Assembly: GCF_001305675.1 (NCBI RefSeq)
Contig: NZ_CP011853.1
Coordinates: 2,418,001-2,482,000 of the forward strand
Origin: Gordonia phthalatica
GTDB lineage: Bacteria; Actinomycetota; Actinomycetes; Mycobacteriales; Mycobacteriaceae
Direction of reading: 5' to 3'
Length of the DNA stretch: 64,000 nucleotides
The translations under genes and the position numbers were made by a program. A model generated the notes under the pieces. That model had not been told where the DNA came from and made no database searches. It was given only the letters and a program-made list of their open reading frames with translations. Shown piece after piece: positions 10,630-18,905 of this stretch (its first letter is position 1; the number at the start of each line of letters is the position of its first letter).

Positions 10630-11682
10630 TCAGGCGTGGTGGGTGAAGCCGACCTGGCCGGGCTGGCGGTTGGGGGCGAAGCCGACCTTGGCGAGGGTCT
10701 CGTCGGCATCGGCGTACCACTCACCGATGTGGTAGATGTCGCGGGCTTCCTTGCCGTCGGCGACCTCACGGCCCAGCTCCTCCGACAGACGCACCAGCTG
10801 CTTGATCTGCTGCACCGAGGTCATCTTCTCGCCCTTGGCGCCCCAGATGGTGTCCTCATTGCCGCACCGGCCGTGCAGACCCAACGCGATCGCCATCGCG
10901 TTCACCGGAGCCACCGACCGCATCAGCGTCTCCAGCGTCAGGCACGCACCGTCCGGAACCCGCTGGATGAAGTTCATGATGTTGTACGGGTTCGGGCCGT
11001 CGAAGCCGCCGCCGATGCCGACCCAGGTCAGGTTCAGCGGACCGGTGTACTTGCCGCGGCGGATCAGGCGCTCGACGGTCTCCAGCTGCGGGATGCTCGA
11101 GAGCTGGAAGTGCGGCTGGATGCCGTTGGCCTGCAGACGACGCAGGTGCTCCTCGACCCACTCCGGGCCGGCCGGAACGGTCATCTCCCGGTAGGTGTCG
11201 TACAGTTCCGGACGCGCCAGCGAGGTGCCCGCGATGTCGTCCTCGGTCATCAACTCCATGATGTTCATCTGGCTGGTGTTGATCGCGATGGTCACCTGAT
11301 CCGGCTTCGGATCCAGCTCGGCCAGCATGTGGCGGGTGTCGTCCGAGAGCCACTTGGCGTCGGCGCCGTCGCCCTCGGGGGCGAAGGAGATCGAGCCGCC
11401 GACCTGCAGGATCATGTCCGGCACGGCCTCACGCAGACCCGAGAGCAGTTCGTTGAACTTCGACAGCCGCTTGGAGCCGTGGCCGTCCTCCTCGCGGACG
11501 TGGATGTGCAGGACGGTGGCGCCGGCCTCGTAGCAGTCCACAGCCTGCTGAACGTGCTGCTCCATCGTCAGGGGCAGATCCTCGCGGAAGTCGTCGAGCT
11601 CCCACTCCGGGCCGTACGGCGCAGCCGTGATGACCAGCTTGTCCTGCAGTTCGGGGAAGAGGGCGTCGTCGTGGAAATGCAT
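10630..11682 (-). CDS. Beta-keto acid cleavage enzyme (BKACE, DUF849)
   Basis: Member of the 3-keto-5-aminohexanoate cleavage family. These zinc enzymes combine a beta-keto acid with acetyl-CoA to give acetoacetate and a new acyl-CoA. The 350-residue TIM barrel shows the metal motif LHIHVRE (His59, His61), the strand LQVGGS and TWVGIGGG near the active site. The protein begins MHFHDDALFPELQDKLVITAAPYGPEW, close to the family start. The neighbouring CoA-transferase pair can activate the acetoacetate product, which strongly supports this role. The acid cleaved cannot be read from the sequence. Confidence 0.92.
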   Translation of the reverse strand: MHFHDDALFPELQDKLVITAAPYGPEWELDDFREDLPLTMEQHVQQAVDCYEAGATVLHIHVREEDGHGSKRLSKFNELLSGLREAVPDMILQVGGSISFAPEGDGADAKWLSDDTRHMLAELDPKPDQVTIAINTSQMNIMELMTEDDIAGTSLARPELYDTYREMTVPAGPEWVEEHLRRLQANGIQPHFQLSSIPQLETVERLIRRGKYTGPLNLTWVGIGGGFDGPNPYNIMNFIQRVPDGACLTLETLMRSVAPVNAMAIALGLHGRCGNEDTIWGAKGEKMTSVQQIKQLVRLSEELGREVADGKEARDIYHIGEWYADADETLAKVGFAPNRQPGQVGFTHHA

Positions 11683-11781
11683 GGGGTTCTCCTAATCAGA
11701 GGGTTATTCGGTGGGGAGAGGCTGTCGTGCCGGGGGTGTCGCCCGGTGGACGACGGAGGTGTGGTTCGGTCGCGTGTCGGA

Positions 11782-12678
11782 TCAGAACGGGCGGTCGCCG
11801 ACGATGCCTGCGCGCTCCATCTTGCGAACGGCGGGCCAGTAGTCCTGGACGGCGTAGTGCTGGGTGCAGCGGTTGTCCCAGATGGCGACGCTGTTGGTGG
11901 TCCAGCGCCAGCGGACCTGGTACTCGGGGATGCTGGCCTGGCTCTGCAGGTACTGCAGCAGGTTGCTCGCACCCGGCGCGTAGTCGATGCCGTAGCGAAT
12001 GTTCGAGTCGTTGTGGAAGTTGGTGAAGTGCGTCGTGAAGCTGTTGACGAACAGGATCTTCTCGCCGGTCTCCGGGTGCGTGCGGACCACGGGGTGCTCG
12101 GCGTCCGGGAACTTCTCCTTCAGCGCGAGCCGCTGCTCGATCGGCATGCGAGCACCGAACGAGGCCTCGATGCTGTGGCGGGCGCGGAGTCCCTCGATCT
12201 GCTCCTTGATGTGCTCGGGCAGGTTCGCGTAGGCCAGGCCCATGTTGACCCACATGGTGTCGCCGCCGACCTCGGGGCCCTCGATCAGTCGGAGCACCGA
12301 GCCCATGGGCGGGTTCTCGCGCCAGGTGGCGTCGCAGTGGTATGCGTTCTCGTAGGCCTCACGCGGGCTGTCGAGGTCCTTGTAGATGCGCACCAGGCCG
12401 GGGTTCTCCGGGTCGCTGCCGAGGACGGGGTGGTCCTCCAGCTCACCGAACCGGCGGGCCAGCTTCACGTGGTCGGCGCGCGACATGTCCTGATCGCGGA
12501 AGAACAGCACCTTGTGGTCCAGCAGGTGCGCCTTCAACTCTGAGAACAACTCGTCGCTGTTCGCGACCTCGGCGAGGTCGACGTCGTGCAGTTCAGCGCC
12601 GATGCTGCTGGTGAGCCGTTCGACGTTCATGGTCGTCTCGGTCGGTCGCTGTGCGACGGGGGTGTTGACTGCGGTCAT
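11782..12678 (-). CDS. TauD/TfdA-family Fe(II)/2-oxoglutarate dioxygenase
   Basis: 298-residue oxygenase that hydroxylates a substrate while converting 2-oxoglutarate to succinate and CO2. The facial triad is visible as His114-x-Asp116 (YHCDATW) and His274 (DNRCTQHYAV); Arg285 or Arg289 in WPAVRKMERAG binds 2-oxoglutarate. The family includes taurine and 2,4-D dioxygenases, so hydroxylation that splits a C-S, C-O or C-N bond is possible. ATG 12678 follows AAGGAGG at 6 bases. It sits between qor and the BKACE gene on one strand with gaps under 100 bases, so an operon is likely. Confidence 0.92.
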   Translation of the reverse strand: MTAVNTPVAQRPTETTMNVERLTSSIGAELHDVDLAEVANSDELFSELKAHLLDHKVLFFRDQDMSRADHVKLARRFGELEDHPVLGSDPENPGLVRIYKDLDSPREAYENAYHCDATWRENPPMGSVLRLIEGPEVGGDTMWVNMGLAYANLPEHIKEQIEGLRARHSIEASFGARMPIEQRLALKEKFPDAEHPVVRTHPETGEKILFVNSFTTHFTNFHNDSNIRYGIDYAPGASNLLQYLQSQASIPEYQVRWRWTTNSVAIWDNRCTQHYAVQDYWPAVRKMERAGIVGDRPF

Positions 12679-12751
12679 GTCATCCTCCTTGAGGGGATCA
12701 GGGGTGAAGTGGATGCCTGGTTCGGCGAAGTGGTGGGGTCGGAGAGGTGGC

Positions 12752-13729
12752 TCAGAAGGTGAAGACCGAGGAGCCGACGCTGGCGCCGGTCTCGAGGTCC
12801 TTGTGCGCCTGCTGCGCCTCTTCGAGGGCGTAGTGCTGGTTGATCTCGACCTTGATGCGACCGTTCGCGACGTGATCGAACAGCTCGCCGGCGAGCTCGG
12901 CGCGCTCGGCGGGATCGGCGATGTAGTCGGCGAGCGCCGGGCGGGTCACGTAGAGCGAGCCCTTCACCGCCAGCTCGAACGCGTTGATCGGCGGGATCGG
13001 GCCCGATGCGGTACCGAAGGCCACCAGCAGACCGCGGCGCGAGAGGCAGTCGAGCGACTTCTCGACGGTGGCGGCGCCGATGCTGTCGAAGACCACCGGG
13101 ACACCCTTGCCGTCGGTGAGCTCGCGGACGCGGGCCACCAGGTCCTCTTCGCGGTAGTTGATCATGTGCGTGGCGCCGTGAGCCTTGGCGACTTCGGCCT
13201 TCTCCGCGGTGGAGGTGGTGCCGATGACGGTGATGCCCAGCTCCTTGGCCCACTGGCAGAAGAGGAGGCCGACGCCGCCTGCGGCCGCGTGGAGGAGGAC
13301 GGTGTCACCCGACTTCAGTCCGGGGGCGATGCGACGCAGCAGGTACGAGGTGGTGAGGCCGCGCATGGTCATCGCCGCGGCGGTCTCGAACGGGATCGCG
13401 TCCGGCAGGTGGATGAGGCTGTCGACGGGCATGACGCGCTCGGTGCTGTAGGCGCCGAGCGGGCTGCCGGTGTAGGTGACGCGGTCGCCTTCGGCGAAGC
13501 CCTCGACGCCCGGGCCGACGGCCTCGATGACGCCGGCGGCCTCGACACCCATGCCGTTGGGCAGCGGCACCGGGTAGTAGCCCGTGCGGTAGTAGGTGTC
13601 GGCGAAGTTCAGGCCCACGGCCTCGTGCCGGACGCGCACCTCGCCGACGCCGGGATCGCCGACCTCGACGGTCTCCCACTTGAGGACTTCGGGTCCGCCG
13701 GTCTCGTAGAAACGAATCGCATTCGCCAT
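12752..13729 (-). CDS. qor: NADPH:quinone oxidoreductase (zeta-crystallin type)
   Basis: Zinc-free medium-chain reductase of 325 residues. The nucleotide-binding glycine motif is HAAAGGVGLL (residues 147-156). The catalytic zinc ligands of alcohol dehydrogenases are absent, as expected for the QOR group (LNFADTYYRTGYYPVPLP at residues 40-57). ATG 13729 has AAAGGAG at 8 bases. It is first gene of the qor-tauD-BKACE operon, divergent from the AraC regulator and behind the composite element at 13797-13844. It may reduce an enone or quinone intermediate made by the dioxygenase; this is inference. Confidence 0.9.
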   Translation of the reverse strand: MANAIRFYETGGPEVLKWETVEVGDPGVGEVRVRHEAVGLNFADTYYRTGYYPVPLPNGMGVEAAGVIEAVGPGVEGFAEGDRVTYTGSPLGAYSTERVMPVDSLIHLPDAIPFETAAAMTMRGLTTSYLLRRIAPGLKSGDTVLLHAAAGGVGLLFCQWAKELGITVIGTTSTAEKAEVAKAHGATHMINYREEDLVARVRELTDGKGVPVVFDSIGAATVEKSLDCLSRRGLLVAFGTASGPIPPINAFELAVKGSLYVTRPALADYIADPAERAELAGELFDHVANGRIKVEINQHYALEEAQQAHKDLETGASVGSSVFTF

Positions 13730-13796
13730 GGGAAGGTCTCCTTTTTCGGTGTCGTCCGGTGTGATTCAACTGACATGAAGATATGGGGGTTAAACT

Positions 13797-13844
13797 CGCC
13801 ATACTTACCCCTGCGTGACACTGTTCTTTCCATATCGGGACGCG
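13797..13844. promoter_or_regulatory. Composite regulatory element, copy 1
   Basis: 48-base element between qor (minus) and the AraC gene (plus). It shares TTCTWTCCATATCGGGAC within a 28-base block (26 of 28 identical to copy 2 at 17976-18003) and, 9 bases away on the qor side, an 11-base block reading TAAGTATGGCG on the minus strand (9 of 11 identical). Spacing is the same in both copies. It is probably the binding site of the divergent AraC-type regulator. Confidence 0.7.
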
Positions 13845-13903
13845 ATGTGAACTGGATCAACTCGGTGATGCAGGGTGGCGATGACCACGAAGGGATCCGT
13901 CCG

Positions 13904-14956
13904 ATGGCGAAGGCACTGGCGCGCTACGCAGCCCTGTCCGGCTATGTCGACGTCAGCCGCAAGCTGAATATCGATCCGATGCAGCTGATGCGCGCCGCGC
14001 AGTTGGATCCGAAGAGCCTCGACCTGCAGGATCGCTGGATTCCGGCGGCGTCGGTCACGCGTCTGCTGGAGATGTCGGCCCGAGCATCCGGCCACCCGGA
14101 CTTCGCCCTGCTTCTGGCCGAGCAGCGTCTGCTGTCCGCCCTCGGGCCGTTGAGCATGAGCTTCCGGGAGCAGCCCGACGCCCGCACTGCGTTGACGATG
14201 CTGATCCGGCTGCAGCACATGTACAACGAGTCGCTCTTCATGGAGGTCATCGAGAAGGGTGGCCTGGCGACGATCACGGTGAGCGTGGACCCCGGCGAAC
14301 CGACCCCGGTCCGCCAGTCTGTGGAGTTGGCCGTCGCCGTCGTCCGACAGCTGCTGGGCAGCATCCTCGGCGAACGGTGGCATCCGGTGTCCGTGACCTT
14401 CACCCACCCGAAGCCGACCTACGACACCACGCACAAGAGACTGTTCGAGGCGCCGATCAAGTTCTCCGGCGACTACAACGGGCTCGTCGTCTACACCTCA
14501 GACCTGGACCAGCCGAACCGGTACGCGGACCCCGGCATGGTCTCCTATGCGGAGAAGCTCCTCGCCTCGCAGGTCGACCATTCCCCGACAGCCGAGGCGC
14601 GCGTGCGCGAGCTGATCGAACTGCTGCTGCCCACCGGCCGCTGCTCCATCGACCAGGTCGCACGCAGTCTGGGCGTGGACCGCCGCACCGTCCACCGTTG
14701 GCTGACGAAGGCCGGCGTCACCTTCACCCAGGTGCTCGACGCGACCCGCGCCGATCTGGCGGAACGGATGGTGGCATCCGACCGCCACTCCTTCACCGAG
14801 ATCTCCGAGATGCTGGCGTTCTCGACGCCGAGCAGTTTCTCCCGCTGGTTCAGCGTCCAGTTCGGGGTGAGCCCTCGGCAGTGGCGCAAACAGACGCGTC
14901 CGGCCGACTCCGATTATCGGGATCGGCCGGACGCGGAGGACGGCGCTATCGAGTGA
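13904..14956 (+). CDS. AraC-family regulator with Arabinose_bd-type sensor domain
   Basis: 350-residue regulator. Residues about 20-205 match the large N-terminal ligand domain of OruR/ArgR-type AraC proteins (SRKLNIDPMQLMRAAQLDP, then ASGHPDFALLLAEQ). The two C-terminal HTH motifs are CSIDQVARSLGVDRRTVHRW and ISEMLAFSTPSSFSRWF, ending FGVSPRQWR. ATG 13904 is preceded by AAGGGA; ATG 13868 in frame is an alternative with a weaker RBS. It lies between the two minus-strand operons of the BKACE cluster, and the shared element is found beside both. It is the likely local activator; the inducer is unknown. Confidence 0.9.
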   Translation: MAKALARYAALSGYVDVSRKLNIDPMQLMRAAQLDPKSLDLQDRWIPAASVTRLLEMSARASGHPDFALLLAEQRLLSALGPLSMSFREQPDARTALTMLIRLQHMYNESLFMEVIEKGGLATITVSVDPGEPTPVRQSVELAVAVVRQLLGSILGERWHPVSVTFTHPKPTYDTTHKRLFEAPIKFSGDYNGLVVYTSDLDQPNRYADPGMVSYAEKLLASQVDHSPTAEARVRELIELLLPTGRCSIDQVARSLGVDRRTVHRWLTKAGVTFTQVLDATRADLAERMVASDRHSFTEISEMLAFSTPSSFSRWFSVQFGVSPRQWRKQTRPADSDYRDRPDAEDGAIE

Positions 14957-14959
14957 CGC

Positions 14960-15628
14960 CTAGAGGAGTTCGGCGTCGGTCGCGGAGCGGACATACTCGG
15001 GGGTCACGCCGGGCGCGCACTCCCGGAGGACGAGTCCGTCGGGCGTCACGTCGATGACCGCCAGATCGGTGATGATCCGGTTGACGACGCGGCGGCCGGT
15101 GAGCGGCAGCGTGCACTCGGGAACCACCTTGGAGCCGCCGGAGCGGTCGCGGTGCTCCATCAGCACGATCACCCGTCGCGCACCGTGGACCAGGTCCATC
15201 GCGCCGCCCATGCCCTTGACCATCTTGCCCGGGACCATCCAGTTGGCGAGGTCGCCGGCGGAGGAGACCTGCATGCCGCCGAGGACCGCGGTGTCGATGT
15301 GCCGCCCGCGGATCATCGCGAAGCTGGTCGCCGAGTTGAAGAACGAGGCGCCCGGATTGACGGTGACCGTCTCCTTGCCCGCGTTGATCAGGTCGGCATC
15401 GACGTTCTCCTCGGTCGGGTAGGGACCGGTGCCGAGGATGCCGTTCTCGCTGTGCAGCGTCACGTGGACGCCTTCGGGGAGCACATCCGGAATGGTCGTC
15501 GGCAGGCCGATGCCGAGGTTCACGTAGCTGCCGGAGACCAGTTCCTGCGCGGCGCGTGCGGCCATCTCCAGTCGGCTCCAGCCGACGGTCTCGTCGGCCT
15601 TCTTCGCGGTGTCGATCGTGGTGCTCAT
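14960..15628 (-). CDS. scoB: 3-oxoacid CoA-transferase subunit B
   Basis: Catalytic subunit of the heterodimeric CoA-transferase that moves CoA from succinyl-CoA to a 3-oxo acid such as acetoacetate or 3-oxoadipate. The active-site glutamate lies in LHSENGILG (Glu61), and the oxyanion region GIGLPTTIPD is seen at 39-48. At 222 residues it has normal length. ATG 15628 overlaps the scoA stop (ATGA). It ends 3 bases from the convergent AraC gene. Since BKACE enzymes release acetoacetate, acetoacetate is the likeliest substrate here. Confidence 0.92.
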   Translation of the reverse strand: MSTTIDTAKKADETVGWSRLEMAARAAQELVSGSYVNLGIGLPTTIPDVLPEGVHVTLHSENGILGTGPYPTEENVDADLINAGKETVTVNPGASFFNSATSFAMIRGRHIDTAVLGGMQVSSAGDLANWMVPGKMVKGMGGAMDLVHGARRVIVLMEHRDRSGGSKVVPECTLPLTGRRVVNRIITDLAVIDVTPDGLVLRECAPGVTPEYVRSATDAELL

Positions 15629-16386
15629 GCCGACACCTCCGCCGCTGCGACGGTGCGCTTCTCGATGGTCTTCACGGGCACTCCGATCTCGACGATGCGG
15701 TCGACGAAGATTCCCGGCAGGTGCACGTGCGCCGGGTCGATGGTGCCGGCAGGGACCACCTGCTCGGCCTGGACGATGCAGACGTCTCCGGCCATGGCCG
15801 CGAGGGGGTTGAAGTTCATCGCGGCCTTGTTGAAGACGAGGTTGCCCTCGGTGTCGGCGACGAGAGCGTGGACCAGCGCATAGTCGGCGCGGATCGCCTC
15901 CTCGAGGACGTACTCGCGGCCGTCGAAGGTGCGGACCTCCTTGGCGGGCGACGAGACTGCGATGGAGCCGTCGTCCGCGTAACGCCAGGGCAGGCCGCCC
16001 TCGGCGACGGCGGTGCCGACGCCGGTCGGCGTGAAGAAGGCGGCGATGCCCGCTCCGCCGGCACGCAGCTTCTCTGCCAGGGTGCCCTGCGGCGTCAGTT
16101 CCACTTCCAGCTCACCGGACAGGTAGCGGCGGGCGAACTCCTTGTTCTCTCCCACGTACGACGCCACGATCCGGCTGATCCGACCGGCGTTGAGCAGGAC
16201 ACCGAGCCCGAGGGCGTCGATCCCGCAGTTGTTGGAGACGACTTCCAGGTCGGTGGCGCCGGTCTCGGCGAGCGCGTTGATCAGCGCTTCGGGGATCCCG
16301 CAGACTCCGAACCCGCCGACCGCGAGCCGTGACCCGGAGCCGATGTCGGCCACCGCTGCCGCGGTGCTGTCGTAGAGCTTGCTCAT
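15625..16386 (-). CDS. scoA: 3-oxoacid CoA-transferase subunit A
   Basis: Alpha subunit of the same CoA-transferase, 253 residues. The CoA-binding glycine loop GGFGVCGIPEALI is at 24-36, followed by VVSNNCG and FFTPTGVGT, all standard for subunit A. ATG 16386 follows AAGGAAA at a suitable distance. The stop overlaps the scoB start by 4 bases. The MFS carrier gene upstream ends 62 bases before it; actually the carrier stop is at 16449, so carrier-scoA-scoB read as one minus-strand operon. Confidence 0.92.
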   Translation of the reverse strand: MSKLYDSTAAAVADIGSGSRLAVGGFGVCGIPEALINALAETGATDLEVVSNNCGIDALGLGVLLNAGRISRIVASYVGENKEFARRYLSGELEVELTPQGTLAEKLRAGGAGIAAFFTPTGVGTAVAEGGLPWRYADDGSIAVSSPAKEVRTFDGREYVLEEAIRADYALVHALVADTEGNLVFNKAAMNFNPLAAMAGDVCIVQAEQVVPAGTIDPAHVHLPGIFVDRIVEIGVPVKTIEKRTVAAAEVSA

Positions 16387-16448
16387 GGTTTCCTTCTGAC
16401 TCGTGGTGACGGGGTGGAGTGGAACGGGGGTCTCGACGATGGGGGCGC

Positions 16449-17816
16449 TCATGCCGCGGTGCCCGCGTACTTGGTGCTCTGCGCCGCCAGCTTGCGCAGT
16501 CCGGCAGGGAAGACGCGGTAGCCGACGAGGAGGGCGACGATGGCGCCGACGTAGAACAGGGGCGCCAGGGCCAGGGAGTCCATCAGGCCGAGATGGTCGG
16601 CCAGGACGCCGATCACGAACGGGCCGAGGGCCAGGCCGAGCAGGTTGTTGGCGACGGTCAGGGTGCCCAGGGCGGACGAGCGGACCGACTCGTGGGTCAG
16701 GCCGGCGACCATGGCCGCGGTGGGACCGGAAGTGCCCGCGGCGAAGAAGGCGCCGATGGCCAGGAGCGTGAGCTGTGCTGCACCGGTGTCGATGCGGAAG
16801 GCGATGCTGAGGCTCACGAGCGAGATCGAGCAGAAGACCACGGCGGCCAACCACTTCTTCCGGGTGTCGAAGCGGCTCACGCGGTCGGTGATGATGCCGC
16901 AGACCACCATGCCGGTGCCGACGAGGAAGACGAACAGGGCGGCGACGCCACCGGCCTTGGCCGGGTCCATGTCGTAGTAGCGGTTGAAGAAGCTCGGGGT
17001 CCAGGACAGCAGGACGGCGGCGGTGAACATCTGGAGGCCACCGGCGATGTAGGCGGCCCACACGGCGGAGTTGGTGAACAGAGTGGAGACGGGCACGCGG
17101 ATCTTCGCGATCTTGGCGGCGAGCGCGGCATCGGAGGACTCGTCGCGGACCGCGTAGCGCTCGAGTCGCTTCTCGGTGACGACGGCACGGAACGCGGCGG
17201 CCAGGATCAGGCCCAGGACGGCCATGGCGAGGAACGACCAGCGCCAGCCGAGGTGCACGGCGATGACGCCGCCGAGGGCCACGCCGACCACCGAGCCGAA
17301 CGAGCCGCCGGCCATGAACGCTCCACTGAGCGAGGAGTGCAGGCGCGGGGAGAACACACCGAGGACCACGGCGATGCCGACGCTGCCGTAGGCGGCTTCA
17401 CCGACGCCGACGAAGAAGCGTGCGATGAGCATGTGCTCGTAGCTCGCGGCGATGGCGCACATCAGGGTCGCGAGGCTCCACACGACGGCCATCGTGACCA
17501 GCGAGCGCACGCGGCCGAAGCGGTCGGCGATGACCGAGAGCGGGAAGGTCAGCAGGCCCACCATGAGGGCGACGACGCTGGTGAGGGAGGCGAGCTGCGA
17601 GTCGGTGAGGTCCCATTCGCCCTTGAGCATCGGGAAGACTGCGGTGAGCACCTGGCGCGACATGTAGTCCGACAGCAGCAGCGCGAAGGCGAGCGCCGCC
17701 ACCACCCAGGGGTAGATTCGGCGCTTCGGCGGCATGCCGACGGGAGTGAAGTCAGTGCTCACGGCCGGCTCCGTGTTCTCTGCGGGCGAATCCGCCGCGC
17801 TGGTGGTGTTGGTCAT
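16449..17816 (-). CDS. MFS transporter, probable importer for the BKACE pathway
   Basis: 455 residues with about twelve transmembrane segments. The MFS motif A appears as ADRFGRVRSL after the second helix. A hydrophilic N-terminus (about 45 residues) precedes the first helix PWVVAALAFALLLSDYMSRQ, which resembles anion:cation and organic-acid symporters. ATG 17816 follows GAGGAG at 6 bases; a further in-frame start at 17915 has no RBS. It is first gene of the carrier-scoA-scoB operon, 140 bases downstream of composite element copy 2. Import of the pathway substrate is inferred from context. Confidence 0.88.
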   Translation of the reverse strand: MTNTTSAADSPAENTEPAVSTDFTPVGMPPKRRIYPWVVAALAFALLLSDYMSRQVLTAVFPMLKGEWDLTDSQLASLTSVVALMVGLLTFPLSVIADRFGRVRSLVTMAVVWSLATLMCAIAASYEHMLIARFFVGVGEAAYGSVGIAVVLGVFSPRLHSSLSGAFMAGGSFGSVVGVALGGVIAVHLGWRWSFLAMAVLGLILAAAFRAVVTEKRLERYAVRDESSDAALAAKIAKIRVPVSTLFTNSAVWAAYIAGGLQMFTAAVLLSWTPSFFNRYYDMDPAKAGGVAALFVFLVGTGMVVCGIITDRVSRFDTRKKWLAAVVFCSISLVSLSIAFRIDTGAAQLTLLAIGAFFAAGTSGPTAAMVAGLTHESVRSSALGTLTVANNLLGLALGPFVIGVLADHLGLMDSLALAPLFYVGAIVALLVGYRVFPAGLRKLAAQSTKYAGTAA

Positions 17817-17955
17817 CGGGTCTCCTCGAAAATGGTCTCGACGTGCGGTCGATCCGACGCCCTGGGGCTGTGCGTCCGTCATCTTCCGCTCCCTCAGTGA
17901 GGTGCGATACAGCACTCACTTGATGAGGTGTAGATCACGGTAGAACGCGCAAGTG

Positions 17956-18003
17956 CGACAGACTTAGCTGTTGGGGACACTGTTCTATCCATATCGGGAC
18001 ACG
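17956..18003. promoter_or_regulatory. Composite regulatory element, copy 2
   Basis: Second copy of the element at 13797-13844, same orientation relative to the minus-strand operon it precedes (MFS-scoA-scoB). The 28-base block is at 17976-18003 and the TAAGTCTGTCG block (minus strand) at 17956-17966. It also lies just upstream of the divergent ppk2 gene, which may be affected incidentally. Confidence 0.7.
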
Positions 18004-18058
18004 GGTGATCTCGTCGGCACTCACCGTGCGTGTCGAGCCGGTCACCTACACTCGACGA

Positions 18059-18889
18059 ATGGGGAAGAAGAACTCGAAATCGCCGAAGCTGTCGAAAGAC
18101 GTGTACGAAGCCGAGCTGTTCCGACTGCAGACCGAGCTGGTGCAGTTGCAGGAATGGGTCCGCGCGACGGGGGCGCGCGTGGTGGTTCTGTTCGAGGGGC
18201 GTGACGCCGCAGGCAAGGGCGGGGCCATCAAGCGGATCACCGAGTATTTGAGCCCGCGGATCTGCCGGGTGGCGGCACTCCCCGCCCCCACCGATCGGGA
18301 GAAGGGGCAGTGGTACTACCAGCGGTATGTTGCCCATCTGCCGGCGCCCGGCGAGATCGTCCTGTTCGATCGTTCCTGGTACAACCGTGCCGGCGTCGAG
18401 AAGGTGATGGGCTTCTGCACCCCCGAGGAGCACACCCGCTTCCTGCGTCAGACCCCCATCTTCGAGCAGATGCTGATCGACGACGGAATCATCGTCCGCA
18501 AGTACTGGTTCTCGGTCTCGAACGACGAGCAGCTCCGCCGCTTCCGCGCCCGCCGCGACGATCCAGTGAGGCAGTGGAAGCTGAGCCCGATGGATCTGGA
18601 GTCGGTGTACCGCTGGGAGGACTACTCCCGCGCCAAGGACGAGATGATGGTGCACACCGACACCGGCATCAGCCCGTGGTACGTCGTGGAGTCCGATCAC
18701 AAGCGGCACGCACGGATCAACATGATCTCGCACCTGCTGTCGACGATCGAGTACACACCGGTTCAGCTGCCCGAGGTGAAGCTTCCGAAGAAGCCGATCG
18801 AGTCCGGCAACTATCACCGGCCGCCGCGATCGCTGTCGAAGTTCGTTCCGGACCACGTCGCCAACCTGCTCGGCGACACCGAGACCTAG
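18059..18889 (+). CDS. ppk2: Polyphosphate kinase 2
   Basis: Nucleotide phosphorylation by polyphosphate, or the reverse reaction, in the cytosol. The 276-residue protein has Walker A EGRDAAGKGG (about 46-55) and Walker B FDRSWYNRAGVE (from residue 103), plus the lid arginines in FRARRDDPVRQWK. This single-domain form fits class I PPK2, which usually makes GTP or ATP from GDP/ADP, though subclass cannot be fixed by eye. ATG 18059 has no RBS but TACACT stands 6 bases upstream at 18047-18052, so a leaderless mRNA is likely. Confidence 0.93.
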   Translation: MGKKNSKSPKLSKDVYEAELFRLQTELVQLQEWVRATGARVVVLFEGRDAAGKGGAIKRITEYLSPRICRVAALPAPTDREKGQWYYQRYVAHLPAPGEIVLFDRSWYNRAGVEKVMGFCTPEEHTRFLRQTPIFEQMLIDDGIIVRKYWFSVSNDEQLRRFRARRDDPVRQWKLSPMDLESVYRWEDYSRAKDEMMVHTDTGISPWYVVESDHKRHARINMISHLLSTIEYTPVQLPEVKLPKKPIESGNYHRPPRSLSKFVPDHVANLLGDTET

Positions 18890-18905
18890 GAACTCTGCGG
18901 CAACG

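Noticed and set aside
10636..12543. 635-codon open frame on the plus strand
   Set aside because: Antisense to the BKACE and TauD genes, which carry clear catalytic motifs.
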